Assembly: GCF_001659605.2 (NCBI RefSeq)
Contig: NC_035161.2
Coordinates: 28,939,691-29,003,690 of the forward strand
Reading direction: 5' to 3'
DNA: 64,000 nt
Source: Manihot esculenta
Taxonomy: Eukaryota > Streptophyta > Magnoliopsida > Malpighiales > Euphorbiaceae
Shown here: positions 51,435 to 63,758 of the stretch, one piece after another
Position numbering within the stretch: position 1 is the first letter of the stretch
Layout of the letters: each line of letters starts with the position of its first letter
Position numbers and translations under genes: made by a program
The notes under the pieces: model-generated
What the model saw: the letters and a program-made list of their open reading frames with translations, nothing else
What the model was told of the DNA's origin: nothing
Databases searched by the model: none

Positions 51435-53724
51435 TGTAACGACCCGAAAATCGGACCGCTACCGGTGCTAGGATCCAGATCGGCTTAAGGCCGCCGGGAC
51501 CCGTAGCAAGCCTAACATATAACTTGTAAACCTGTATAATCCCATACATAATCAACAACATACATAAAATTTTAAACTTTTCTTTCCATTCATACACCAA
51601 GCTCAACCTGTGCATGCACTGTACATAACATAAATCATAAACATTGATCCCTCTGTGAGATTTAACAGTGCCCCCAAATGGGTGACATAACATGTGTTGA
51701 GTTGGTTTACATAGACATCATAAAAATCTCTAAGATCATGTATTAAAAGGGATAACAACAATCTATGGTCAAGCACACCTCTAACATCCATAAACATCAT
51801 CTCATTACATATCTAAACTATACTTTTACATTACATCATAATCATTTATCATGTCCACACTAACTATTACATAAACAAAACTTCGTTACTCTATCCGGAC
51901 TCTTGCTCTATCCTGTACCTGCAAGCCTGGGGGTAAAGGGAGAGGGGTGAGCTAAAAGCCCAGTGAGTAGGACTATAAAAACATATTAACACTATGCTCC
52001 ATGAAATGCATCATAACACAGAAAATTCACATAAGGGTTGGGTGAACTTGTCACCAATTAGTCCCAGCTAACTCTGTGCCAGGCCGTAGCATGGGGTCCT
52101 GGTCTTCCTGTCATAACATACATTACTTACCATTACCCCAGGGCCTCCTCTGGGCTCCTGGTCTTCGAGTCCCATAACCGTGCTAGGCCGTAGAATGGGG
52201 TCCTGGTCTTTCCTTACTCTGTGTCAGGCCGTAGAATGGGGTCCTGGTCTTCCTGTCAGGGACTAATTGGGTCATCCAATATTCACCCACATCAACAACA
52301 AATGATGCAATGCGGCATATTCGTGAAAACTAATGCAATCATCCTATTGCATAATCATGATGCATGAAACATGATAGAAACATTTGATTTCTCAATTTAA
52401 AAGATTAAGTTTAGTTCCACTCACCTCTGGCTGACTCTGACAACACCGAAGCAGCTGAACTCACTGCTGGGGTCCTCGGTTCCTCGGGTCCGAACCTACA
52501 CAGGTGGACTCAAATGAGGGACCAAACATACTAGAACATACCTCTAAACTACTCCCAAAAACCCCCTAAAACATCATGAAATAACCATAGAAAAACATGC
52601 AAGGGAGGCCTGGACAGGGCACTTTCGGCGGCAGGTTCGGCGGCCGAAAGTCCCTCCAGAGCCGAAAGTCAGGCAGGTTCGGCGGCACCTTCGGCGGTCG
52701 AAACTCCCAGACAGAGACGAAACTCATGCATGTTCGGCGGCACTTTCGGCGGCCGAAACTGCCAGACAGAGACGAAAGTCTCCTTTCGGGGGCAGGCTTC
52801 GGCAGCCGAAAGGCTTGCCTCCCCAGCCATGTTCGGCGGCCGAAAGTCCTTCGGCTGCCGAACCTGGTTTCTGCCAAAGGGCAGAAACTTGGCTCCTTTT
52901 GCACATTTCATCTCCAAACCTTCCAAACATGCATCAAACCTATTCTACAACACACAAACACAAGCATACATGCTCCTAGGGGCCTCAAATCATCATAAAC
53001 CCCAGCTACAACACATCAAGCATCCACATTGTTCAAGAACACACATTAAACCCATAAACATAACCATAACCTAAACATGCATTCTACCCCCATAGATCTA
53101 CTTAAAACTTACTTAAAATATGCAATGAGCTTAAGATCGGCTCTTACCTCTTGAAGACCGAGAGAGAGATGACCTAAAACTCGGAGGTGGAAGAGATTGG
53201 GTTCTTGAACCTCCAAGCTCCAAAACTTTGCTCAAAAGCTCAAATCTTCAAAACAAAGTTAAAACAAATGAAAATCTTGAAAGATCTAGAGGAAGAACAT
53301 CAAAGATTGGTGAGGGACGGCGGAGAACTCACCTTGGCCGAAAATGGAGAAAAAGCTCGCCCTTTTCGGCTAAGGGACCCTTTTATAGTGGCTGGTCAGG
53401 CCACGTTCGGGGGCCGAACGTGCCTTCGCATGCATGCCATGTTCGGCGGCCGAACCTGGACTTCCCTCACTTATGCCTTTGGGGGCCTAAGGCTCACCCA
53501 AAAAGCATGCATGTTCGGCGGCCGAACTTTGAGTTTCGGCGGCCGAACCTGAGTTTTCCTCTAATGCTATTTTCATGCAAAAACTCATTTTCTTTCATGT
53601 TTAAAACATAAAACACATTAAAACATTTTATAAAAACATGGTTCTACCCTTCTAGAGGTCTCCGACACCCGAAATTCCACCGGACGGTAGGAATTCCGAT
53701 ACCAGAGTTTAGCCGGGTATTACA
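51435..53724 (-). repeat. 5' LTR of the Gypsy element
   Basis: Next to the primer site. It is 21 bp shorter than its partner, almost wholly explained by loss of one palindrome unit near 53440-53460. Confidence 0.95.
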
Positions 53725-53729
53725 AAAAC

Positions 53730-54620
53730 ATTATTTGGTTGACGAAAAGAAAAGATAATGACGTTTTAATATATTTCTAAAAATGCAGGAATTCACTTAT
53801 TAATAATAGTAATATCCATAAATTAAATAGTAAATCTCCCTTTATTTTTTTATGACTCTCAATATCGACTACAAATTCAACTTAATCAAGTGGTATATAT
53901 AAAATAAATATCTATAATAAAAAATTATAATTTAATCTTTATAATATAAAAAAATTTATTAATAAGATCTCGATTTTAAAAAATATATTAAAATATTTTT
54001 AATATCATAAAAAATCTACTAGTTTTATTAATTTAAGTATTATAAAAATATTTAAAAAATGACTAATCAATAAATCTTTTAAAAATTTTATAAATCAATT
54101 AATAAGTTTTTTAAAATTATAGGATCTAAATATTAAAATAATTAATAGTAATATTATAATTAATAAATTTTTAAAATATTAGAAATATTTTAATATAATT
54201 TTTTAAATTGAATAACTATTCGTAAATTTTTGTATATTATAGAAACTAAATAATATTTTTTCGTATTTATAATTTAAAGGTTTAAGGATACTTATCAAGA
54301 TTTGATTCATGATGTAACACGAGCAACTTATAAAAATTTCTTGTATAAATCGATTCATCCAATAAAGAATGGGCGAAGGCTTAGCATTGGAGTTGTCGGT
54401 TTGGCCAGGCATCACCAATCTCCTTTAGCTTCTCTAACACATCGTACAACAAATGAGATAAAATGTCTGGATTAATGATGTAAGGACTCCATTGGCTCCA
54501 TACAAGATTAAGAGTACGCAACAGTCGCTATATATGTTAAGCACACATTTATATATATAGAGGAAGGAATGTGTACACATATGATGATCTCTCCTAACAA
54601 AACCAACAAATCTCTGTCTA
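53730..54620. other. AT-rich spacer and promoter of the small gene
   Basis: No coding exon was found. A TATATATAG (about 54552-54560) lies upstream of the small gene at 54672 and could be its TATA box. Confidence 0.4.
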
Positions 54621-54671
54621 AATTATGGTAAACTCTCTCTCTCTCTATGTCTGTCTGTGTTTTATGTTTAG

Positions 54672-55871
54672 AAGTTTCAGGCTGACGTCTTTAAGTTTCA
54701 GGCAAAGTTGTGTCTGAAGAAGGCAGTGCTAATAAGTGTATATGAGGAGAAACCAACGAAGACAAAGGACCACCGCCACAAGCATCACCACCATCACCAT
54801 TACGTCTATCATAGCATCCAACAAGACAAGGGTGGTGATCAGCCTACTGGTAAAGGATACAATAGAAGAGCTGAGCTTCTTCTCTACTCTCAACGCCTCA
54901 GGCTGTCTGTTCGTCCTGCAGAATCCTCTCACCTATTGGATCCAAAGCCAGTCTCTTCCAACATCCAGCAACCTGCAGTCAAGGTATCAAACGATAACTC
55001 TATTCTTTATAAATATATAATCAGAAGAAAATTTCATTCAACCATTGAAATTTCTTTATATTCTTGTTCTTCTTTTTCTTTAGTTTTAATTAATCTTGTT
55101 TTTAGGTGGTGATACTGTGATGATCAAGTATTCAAATACATTCTTTTTAGGGAAAATTACTAGGTCCCCATTGTAGGGCATTAGTTAGTGTTCTTGGTTT
55201 TGAAAAATACACCTCTCATAATTTTGAAATTTACTAATTAGTCATTCTATTAATTTTAATAATTAAATGTTAAATAAATACTGAAAGAATAAATAGCATA
55301 TAATTTTACAAAACTAAAAGATCAACTAATAACTTTTTTTTGTTCTTAACGGTTAACACTAACAAAAAAAATTAATTAATAAACCTTTTAATATATTTTA
55401 AAAATCGAGAGATCAATTAATAAATTTCTTATATAATTACCTTTCTTTTTAATGCTATGCTTTGAAAAATTTGGTATGTAATAATCTGCAATTATGATAT
55501 GATTTTGTCGCGTCTGGCACAGCTTGAATCCTTGATTGCAGTAGTTGAAACACCCTAATGTAAGAATAATATCTTCTGTTTATGCTCCTGTATCAAACAA
55601 ATTTCTTTCCTCGTTATGTAATATGCATGAAATTAATAAGGAACCAATTATCAACGAAAATTAATTGCTGGTTGCCTCATAGGCTGTTGCTGTCCAAAGA
55701 AAACCAAAAGATAAAAGGACTCCACACTGTCTAGGCAACTGGAAAATCTTGAGTCTCAAGTTCTGCAGATCTATGACAAGTGTCCAAGCCAAGAAAGAAA
55801 AGAGGAAAAAGAAGCAAACTGGTCCTAAAAGCAATGCCATGAAAGGTGTCATGAAAAGCCCAGAGGTGTAA
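54672..55871 (+). CDS. Unrecognised small basic protein with a His tract, two exons seen
   Basis: Exon A is open from 54672 to 54983 and exon B runs from 55683 to 55871 (TAA); they join in phase 0 through a GT-AG intron. Together they give about 166 codons: FQADVFKFQAKLCLKKAVLI, then KTKDHRHKHHHHHH, then LRLSVRPAESSHLLDPKPVS, then a strongly basic tail with KKEKRKKKQ. No ATG opens exon A. ATG 54625-54627, followed by GTAAAC with an acceptor TTTAG at 54667-54671, would start the frame if a 44-nt intron were removed, which is very short for a plant. I do not recognise the family. Coding character is supported by the open, in-phase exons and the basic composition; it could still be a pseudogene fragment. 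Confidence 0.45.
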
Positions 55872-56522
55872 TAATAATGTAGTCTGAGAATTTCTTCTTG
55901 CTTTCTTGATGTAATAGACAAAGATCTTATGTTTCCAATTCCTTCAGGTGCAAAAGAAGAGGGGTTTCATTACAAAATTGCTTTCAATGCTGCAGAAGCA
56001 TAGGTAAAGCTTCAATATAGGGTTTCATTGAGAGGATTTTGACATCCATGAAAGGAAATGCTGATTCTGGAAAATGATGCATTTATAATAATGGGAGAAG
56101 TAAAATATATATATATATATATATTTCAGTTTCAGAGTCTGTAATTCAATTTTATATTAAAATAGTATCTCGTGATATCATGTCATTAGCAAATAAAGAC
56201 AATTTCTAGATGCATTTTAAGTATTCAAATTAAAATCATGAAATGTGATTACTAGCAGATTCTTTTTTCAGTTTCTTCATAATTACATTTCCCTATAGTT
56301 CACAATATCTGTGATCTTTTTTTCTTCCAGAATATGGTGAAATAAAGCAGAGAATATTTATCTCCAAAAATTACTGCATTTGGAAAAGTGATTCAGTGGT
56401 AATCAAAGTATCCTATTTGCATATTCACAAACTAAGAGAAAAAAAAGATCTATAGCATGAGAAAACTTTGGCTCAGGAAAGTGTCCCAGATATTTGAGAT
56501 GCTTGAAAACATAGGGCACTCA
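55872..56522. other. Spacer between the small gene and the subtilase gene
   Basis: Holds the 3' flanks of two convergent genes and an (AT)n run near 56108. No gene is supported. Confidence 0.45.
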
Positions 56523-59500
56523 TTACTTCAAAGTGGTGCTAACATAAACAGCTACAGGAACTCTAACAACATGATTTCTACTTCCATGCAATACGATCTC
56601 TCCAAATCTGTGGGTTCTTGTGGCCCTGGTTGCCTTCAACAAAATCCTAAGATGCCTTGAGGCATTACCTCTTATCCAGAAAACTTTTGGTGAGACAGTA
56701 ATATTTACACCCAAAGGTTCTCTTACACTCACTCTGTATAGTTCATTCCTTCTACTCACATTAGTTACGCATCGAACCACTTTTCTTGACCCAACTAGAT
56801 TTGAAACAGTCACACTTGCTGTGTTCAAATCTGAACACCATGCTTTTCTCCGTGTTGGGCACCCAATTCCTACTGCTCGTCTTACAGAATCATCATCCAC
56901 CCCAGGCACAGCACAAAGAAACTCAACATAGTGCTCAAACTGGGCATCAAATATGAGGCCTGGGTCAATGGCCCGGGCTGGATTAATTGATCCAGCCCCC
57001 ATATCAAATGGGGTAGCAGGAGCTAGCTGGTTAGTTGATTGTGCTAAAATATGAGAGCCAACATGATCAGTTGTGTCAGCAGTTGTCATCATTGCCGAGG
57101 TGATAGCTGCAGGACTCCACTTCGGGTGTTTTTGCTTGATCAAAGCTGCAATGCCAGCTACGTGAGGAGTTGCCATGCTAGTACCAGACACAAGTGCGAA
57201 GTTTTTCCCTGAAATCAATGAAAATGTACAACTTAGCAATTTCTTAAAGTTAACAGGGGAGCTTTTCTGCTAGGCAGGCAAAACATATGATGCATTCGAA
57301 GAAGTTTGGTAGCAGATGCAGCAGTGTTTGGCTGAAATGTTCTAGTCTTAAAATAGTACTTATTGAACCTGCAATGTTGGCTTGGTTGGCAAGTAGCTCT
57401 ATTCCAATTCCACGACCAATACACAAGTGAGGTGCTTTCCATACTTGGGAATTCCTTAGTCTCAGAAAGTAGTCACTACTTTCACTTCAAGCAAATATTT
57501 GAATTTATAAGGTGTCAGTACCTTTGATGTTAGGATCTCCCTCACTATTTGGGCTCCATGCAGCCCAAATAGAGGATCCTGGAGCCATGACATTTGGTTT
57601 GAGGACATCAGCAGTTTGCAGAAGTGCATTGTTCACATCAGGACCTCTAGAGGAGTAGGATGCAACTATTGGTGCTTGTGCAGTAAAGAATGCTTGCCTT
57701 CCATCCAATATTCTTGCTCTTGCAGCAAAAACCACTGCTTGTCCACTCCTGCTTCTGATTGTTTTTGAGTTATAATACTCCCATAAAGCCTGCATAGCAA
57801 ATGATTCACATTCAATAATCAAGTGAGTTACAATACATCCATATTACCGAGTTTGAAACAAAGTCATAGCCGTCATAAGGCATCACTGTCATAAACAATT
57901 AGGAATAGATGATGTTAATGAGAATTACCATTCATTAGCCATGGAAAGGGAATAAATGATATTTTAAGGTGGTATAATAATAAAGAATAAAGATAAGAAA
58001 GATGAAAGAGGAAGATCATCATTTTACAACCATAGTGGTTTACACTTACAGCAAGAATCCTTTGGGAGAAGGCCAGAATAACTCAAGTGTAATTTTGTTG
58101 TTGTTATTGAAATATACATTAATTGATAATGTCATACCGAGGAAGCTTGTACATTGTTGAGGATTATTGCAGGGACTTGCATGGTCATTGTAGTACCCTT
58201 GACCTGCTCAGAACCAATATCAGGATCCATTGTGATTATAAACCCTGCAGCCCCTATCTTTTTAATGGTGTCTTCAACAGTTGCTATGTTTACATCCTCA
58301 TATTCAAAGGTATACGTGCAAATGATTAGCTTTTCCCGGACCAACGATCTGATGAAATGTTCTGGATGTTGACAGCTTTCAACTTCTACTACATTGGTGA
58401 TGTTCCTACGTGAGACATCAATTGCTGCAGCTATTGGGAAGGGTGCTTCTCCTGCTGTTGGGGCTGCACAAATTATAACCAAAATAATTCTAAAATTTTG
58501 ATTGCTATTTACTGTGAGGATTGAATATAAGAAACTTTAGACAGCAACAACATATCTGGTTTGTTCATTTATACTTTTAGCGAATAAGGACAAATTGTGA
58601 GAGTTGAAAAATTACGGGCAAGGCCAGTGCCAGAGAAGCTTTGTCCATTGCCTAGGATGATTGTATTGTTATACTTGCGATCAGTGACAGAGGCAGCAAC
58701 ACTGGTGATCCAGGGGCTAAAAGAAAGTACTGAACTGGAAGAAGGGCCTCCATTGCCAGCAGCTTGAACAACAAAAATGCCAGCTTTTGTAGCAAATAAA
58801 AGCTCCATTTCTAGCACATTCAGGAAGGCAGAAGGACCAGGAGGAACGCTTGAAGGCCCTATGGAGAGGCTTAGTATATCAACTCCATCTTCGACTGCCT
58901 AAAGCAAACTGTTAATGGCTTAAAATAAAATATAACAAAATATAAGCCAACTGAAGTGTAATGATCATTTTCTCATATGCTAAATTCTGTTGCAATGGAC
59001 AATTCATTTTCTATTTGTATGACATAAACAAACCTGATCAACAGCAGCCACAACGTCTGACATATAACCTCCGAAGGTATACAAAGCTTTGTACACAGCA
59101 ATCCTACACGAAGAGAAGGGGGGAAAAATGAAACAACACAGCTCAAATGAGATGTAGAACATGACTTGCCAAAAATCTGTTCTGAAAAGTTTTACAGTGG
59201 AAACTTATATTATAGTTAGATATATTAATTAGGCCTGCCAAGATTACAGAAGTTGAAGTTGTAATTTGCCTTGCTCCAGGAGCCATGCCACTTGCATTTC
59301 CATAGTTGAAGCCATTGGCAATCACTGGTATTTTGTGGTTTCCAGCTGCTGTAGAAGCTGTGTGGCTGTAGGCATCAGTTTGAGAAAATCAACTCAAAAT
59401 TGATGTAAATGAATAGAGATCATAAGCTAAGTAAAGCCATCCAATTACAAGGATCTCATTGATGGTAAAAGATAAAAATTATCAGCCCAAAAATTAAAAT

Positions 59501-60394
59501 AGAATTAAAACATCAATAAATATCAAGTGACTAACCTTCCATGACCATCAGCATCAAAGGGGGATGCAAAATCCCTTGTGGCATTGAAATCGCCAGCATT
59601 AATCGCTGCACGAGCAAAATAATGAGCTGCAACAATTTTTCCGTTGCATGCTGTTGAAGGGAACTTCTTTCCAGTGGCACATTTTCCTCTGAATTTGGTA
59701 TTATGTAAAGATCCCAAGAACGAATTATTTGTGAAACTAGGATGGTGAGGATTTATTCCAGTGTCAATCAAACCTATTACTACCCCCTCACCGGAGCTCT
59801 TTGCGCCTCCCAAAACTGGCCAAACACCAGCAGGAATCCCCAGAAACTCAGGCGTATGTGTTGTAAGCTTTTCCATTTTGACGTCTTCATGTATGGTTCT
59901 GACTCCTTTTGCATTCTTCAGAATGCTGAATATCTACAAAATATCTTGTACTTTTGTCAATCTAATCATGCTCATAAATTAGCGTCAAGCAAGTATTTTG
60001 CTACACATGTATTTACCTCTTCCGACTCGGCATGAACGGCAACCCCGTTAAGCAAGTAAGTATAGCTGTAGAGTTTGGTATAGGTGCCTTTCTGGAGTAG
60101 AGATTCCAAAATCAAGTCATGTCTATTACTCAATCTTTCTTTGTGCGCCATACCCTCCTCTTCAATCCTACATAACATTAACATATAGCCAGTTGCATGA
60201 GGACAGGCTTCACAAAACAGAGGCATATGCCAAAAAAAAAAAAAAAAATGAAACCTGGCTTTTGTTTGCTTGGATTGGAAAGAGAGAACAGGTTCATCAT
60301 CCATTAGTATCATGAAAACTTTGGCTTCAACAGGTAAGGGGTCTAGAAGTGTGATGATAAAAGTGAAGAGAACTAAAGTGAAGGTGGAAGCCAT
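56523..60394 (-). CDS. Subtilisin-like serine protease, SBT2 group
   Basis: Nine exons give 805 aa: 60394-60255, 60167-60017, 59933-59536, 59365-59270, 59103-59034, 58898-58616, 58463-58138, 57789-57522 and 57208-56523. A signal peptide (about 1-24) is followed by an inhibitor I9 propeptide, then the S8 catalytic domain. The triad is Asp154 (LIDTGIN), His228 (DADGHGSH) and Ser588 ([12 protein letters not shown]), with Asn334 (QAAGNGG) as oxyanion residue. A PA-like insert lies around residues 380-490 and a fibronectin-III-like C-terminal domain follows. All key residues are intact. Exon number and the [15 protein letters not shown] wording point to the SBT2 clade, possibly near SBT2.4 (ALE1), but the exact ortholog is unsure. 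Intron 4 has a GC donor. The product should be secreted. Confidence 0.92.
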
Positions 60395-61189
60395 TGATTC
60401 GATGACTTCAGTGAGAGAAGCCTTCTCTTTAAGTAGAATGTGAAGAAACTGGAAAAAATCTTATTGTTTTGCTTTCCCTCAGATTCCACAAGCTGGAGAT
60501 CAAGACTTCATGACATGGCAAATTTGATGAGAAATTACTGTAGGTGCAAGGTTGAAACAATGCAGCTCATTTCATCTATCAATCTTCCTCCCATTACACA
60601 AATTTGATAGCATGCCTTTCTCATTTTCTACCAACTTTGATTCACGTGGTTTAACCCATTTCCTTCCTCCCTCCCAGCCCCCTCTCCAAGGGAAGAAACA
60701 GTGAAAGGATAATAAATAATAATAATTAAAAAAAAAAACACAGCATTTGTGGTCCTTGGAAACCCGTAGCATATGCTCTCAAAAAGCCACCTTCAAAGTG
60801 ATGAGCTTGCATTGTGGTTCTTCCCTGTTTTTATCCCAATGCATAACATTGAATAGTTTGATCCAAAGAATGCAATTTCAGGTCTGTATTGGTAAAGTCC
60901 ATGCAACTTTCTCAAAATGAACATGGAATTCAAATTGATAGAACCAAAAATGAAACTCTGTTATTAGAATATAATACAATTTTTCTTTAGCCCCATTTCA
61001 TACACTTAAACAAGAAGGGCAACAAAGAGGAGACAGCCTGATCTGATTCTACAACATTGCAACTGGACATGTTAAACAAATGAATTACAGAAGCAACAAA
61101 TTCAGCCTCCAGCTCGTAAGCACTGAAGGTATCATGTAAATGTGCTTTAAGACATACATTTGAGATAAAATACTGTCAAAATTGAGTAA
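60395..61189. other. Subtilase promoter and 3' flank of the methyltransferase gene
   Basis: No gene is supported. Short A/T tracts only. Confidence 0.45.
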
Positions 61190-63020
61190 CTATTGAAATC
61201 TTTGCTGTCGAGTATACTCCCAAAGCCCAATGGCTCCACTGACATGAACATTGAGCGATCTAATAACTCCCAGTTGTGGAATCTCAACGCAAGCATCCAG
61301 CATATGGATTACATCAACCGGTATGCCCTCCTTTTCACGCCCAAGAACCAGGACCTAGCGAAACAGTCAAATAAGCACACTTTTTGTAGTTTTCATGAAA
61401 ATATATGATAAATCTCCGTAAAAAGATGGTGCCATACCACAGAGGTACAGAAGGAAACACAATTTCCCCACCTCACCTTTTGAAGAAATATAAGATGGAA
61501 ATGTTCTTAATCTTATTTTAAGCCTAGATTTCTTTTTGGACTTATTTCTTAAATAAGCATGGGCAGAATAAGCAAAAACCTTCTTTCACTTGCCAATCAT
61601 GTAAGTTGGCAAGTTATGTTTTAACATTATATATATAGAAAAAAAAAAGCTAAGAAGAAGTGTTTTTTAATGAATGAATAATGAAGACATTCTCATATTC
61701 AAAAACCTTGACAAGAGATCCACTATATTTCTTGTTTGTTGCACAAAATTAGCTCCAATAACTACTGGATCACAACAATCTATAGAATATCTCAACATTT
61801 ATATCCATAATCATGTAATTATAGAATCATATCTAAATTTACCAAACAAATAAAGACTAAACCAAATTAATGTTGAATTAACTACAACAAGGTAAGCTTA
61901 AGAGTAACTCACCGTCTTTCTAGGAAAGACATACTGATCAAGGGGCACACTATTTGCTGTTTGCTCCAATCCCAAGATAGAGAAGCCTTCTTGCTTCTTT
62001 TTTTCTAGAAAATGCTTCACGCTATTTACAGGGACTTCAATGATGGGCACCCACTTCTCTGCTGTCACACTGAAAAAACAAGACGCATGCAAACAATTGA
62101 TGAACAAAGACCGCTAATATCAATTTCTAAACATATAATCAAAATATTCACAAGAAGGAAAAATCACCCCAACAGCTATCATAGCCATCTAAATCAATAA
62201 ACACGATATGCAGATTGGCAACAATAGGCAATTGGTTCAACCTCAATCATAAGAGAGATGAGATGCAAAATCTGAATCATGATTTAGTATAGCTAAAACA
62301 TAGACTATAATCACATAAATTTTCAATATTGGTTGCACTTGAACTTTGGATATGCAATACCTCTGTGCAGAACTCTTTTTTTTTTTGTGTGTGTGTGAAT
62401 CAAACCCCATTTCTACTGTTATTGAACTCTGATTTGAGGCAAATAATTATTCTCAAACCATTTAAAAGCCTTATCATCATATAGTTTATACTTGAGGAAA
62501 GAAGACTAAACAAAAATGTGTCTATGCCTCTGCACAGAAACATGTCTGTGCATATGTACACAACTATAGCTTGCATTGCATATTATTGTTAGCCTTGTGG
62601 ATAAATTGTGGAATAAACTGAACATCCAGAAGAAATATAAAAATATAAAAGGAAGAATAATAGCCAATTATTATGAAAACCTGATGAGTTGGAATTGTTT
62701 GTCTTGTAATATGCTTGCATCTGCAATGGCTAATCCCGATGCCCTAAATACCTGCAAGGAATAATAACTGGAATGAAGAGAAAAATATAAATGATAAATG
62801 CTTAGCTGAGATGCAGCAATCACTAGTCAAGGTTTATACAAGTACCAGAATGCACACCAAACACATACCTCACATGTTCGTGCCAAACCAGCTAGGTTAG
62901 GTATTCGATCAAGGAAAGAAGCTACAAGGATAAGATGTTGTCGGCTTTCTCTTATTCTTTTCATGGTCAAAATTCTATATTGAAATGACTGATCGAGAAG
63001 TTCATCCTCCTTTTCCATTT
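61190..63020 (-). CDS. TARBP1-like SpoU RNA 2'-O-methyltransferase, C-terminal part
   Basis: Four complete exons and their joins read 63020-62869, 62751-62681, 62069-61913 and 61354-61190 (TAG); the upstream part of the gene lies beyond the window or in unseen exons. The translated 182 or so residues form the SPOUT methyltransferase domain: [20 protein letters not shown] (motif 1), [23 protein letters not shown] (motif 2) and [18 protein letters not shown] (motif 3, with the trefoil-knot AdoMet site). Such a C terminus on a very long protein is typical of TARBP1/Trm3, which methylates the ribose of G18 in tRNA. The gene seems intact as far as seen. The intron upstream of 63020 is over 980 bp and holds a TRIM. 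Confidence 0.92.
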
Positions 63021-63444
63021 CTGCATTCATCATAATCTTTAGTTAAAATGTCTGTTAAGAAATGAAGTACTCAATATGAATCAAGGTCATGTTTCTTAGA
63101 ACCTAAGCTTTTGAAATAGTTATTCCCCAAGGCATCATAATTAAGTTGGCATAAAGTCCTAGATTTATGCTTTGCACTCTCTCTACTAAACCCAACTAAG
63201 CCTTGATCCCGAACTAATTTGGGCCATGCATGCATATCATTTTCCTCCATTCCACCTCATCAGCTATATTGGCCTCATCTTCCTGTAAAAAATAATTTCC
63301 AGGCTCTTCTTTCAGGTTTTTGGTTCTGCTTCTGTTACAGGTTACAGACAATAGATGGGTAACAAGGAAGGAGGTTGTCAAGAGTCACTATTGACTATTG
63401 AGATGTATAAGTCCCGAGAGAGAGAGAGAAATTCTGGTCATTAG
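63021..63444. other. Intron of the methyltransferase gene
   Basis: Between acceptor 63021-63023 and the TRIM no exon is seen. A GAGAGAGAGAGAGA run lies near 63415-63430. Confidence 0.5.
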
Positions 63445-63753
63445 TGTTAAATTTGAGCCAGACCTAACTCACCCCAAAAGCTAGTTCAAGGGTGAGGAGT
63501 GCCTATGGCCCATATAAGGAGCACATTACCTTTTGCACAAACGATGTGGGATTCAACATACTCCCTCACGCTCAGAAGTTTTACTGGTGCGTGACATATT
63601 TATGAGAGGCCTAACATCGGATGAGAGACTCTGATATCATGTTAAATTTGGGCCAGCCTAACTTACCCCAAAAGCTAGCTCAAGGGGAAGGAGTGCCTAT
63701 GGCCCATATAAGGGGCACATTACCCCTTTACACAACCGATGTGGGATTCAACA
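63445..63753 (-). mobile_element. Second TRIM element, complete, in the methyltransferase intron
   Basis: Two 114-bp terminal repeats (63445-63558 and 63640-63753) flank an 81-bp core. The target duplication ATTAG is at 63440-63444 and 63754-63758. On the minus strand the repeats read TGTTGAATCCCACATCG... to ...AATTTAACA. The core next to the right repeat reads TGATATCAGAG (63629-63639), the same initiator-tRNA-Met type site as in the TRIM at 17362, and a purine tract lies next to the left repeat. There is no coding capacity. Its LTRs differ by several bases, so it is not brand new. Confidence 0.9.
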
Positions 63754-63758
63754 ATTAG

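Larger units (their letters stand above)
42328..53724 (-). mobile_element. Ty3/Gypsy retrotransposon, chromovirus (Tekay/Del-like), full length, disabled
   Basis: About 11.4 kb bounded by LTRs of 2,311 and 2,290 bp (42328-44638, 51435-53724), both TGTAACGACCCGAAA... to ...AGCCGGGTATTACA. The 5-bp target duplication AAAAC is at 42323-42327 and 53725-53729. The primer site (51418-51431) and polypurine tract (44639-44652) show minus orientation. Domain order is gag with zinc knuckles, protease, reverse transcriptase, RNase H, integrase and a C-terminal chromodomain-like piece, as in Ty3/Gypsy chromoviruses. Five in-frame stops and a nested solo LTR make it non-autonomous. LTR similarity suggests fairly recent insertion, but divergence was not counted. 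Confidence 0.95.
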
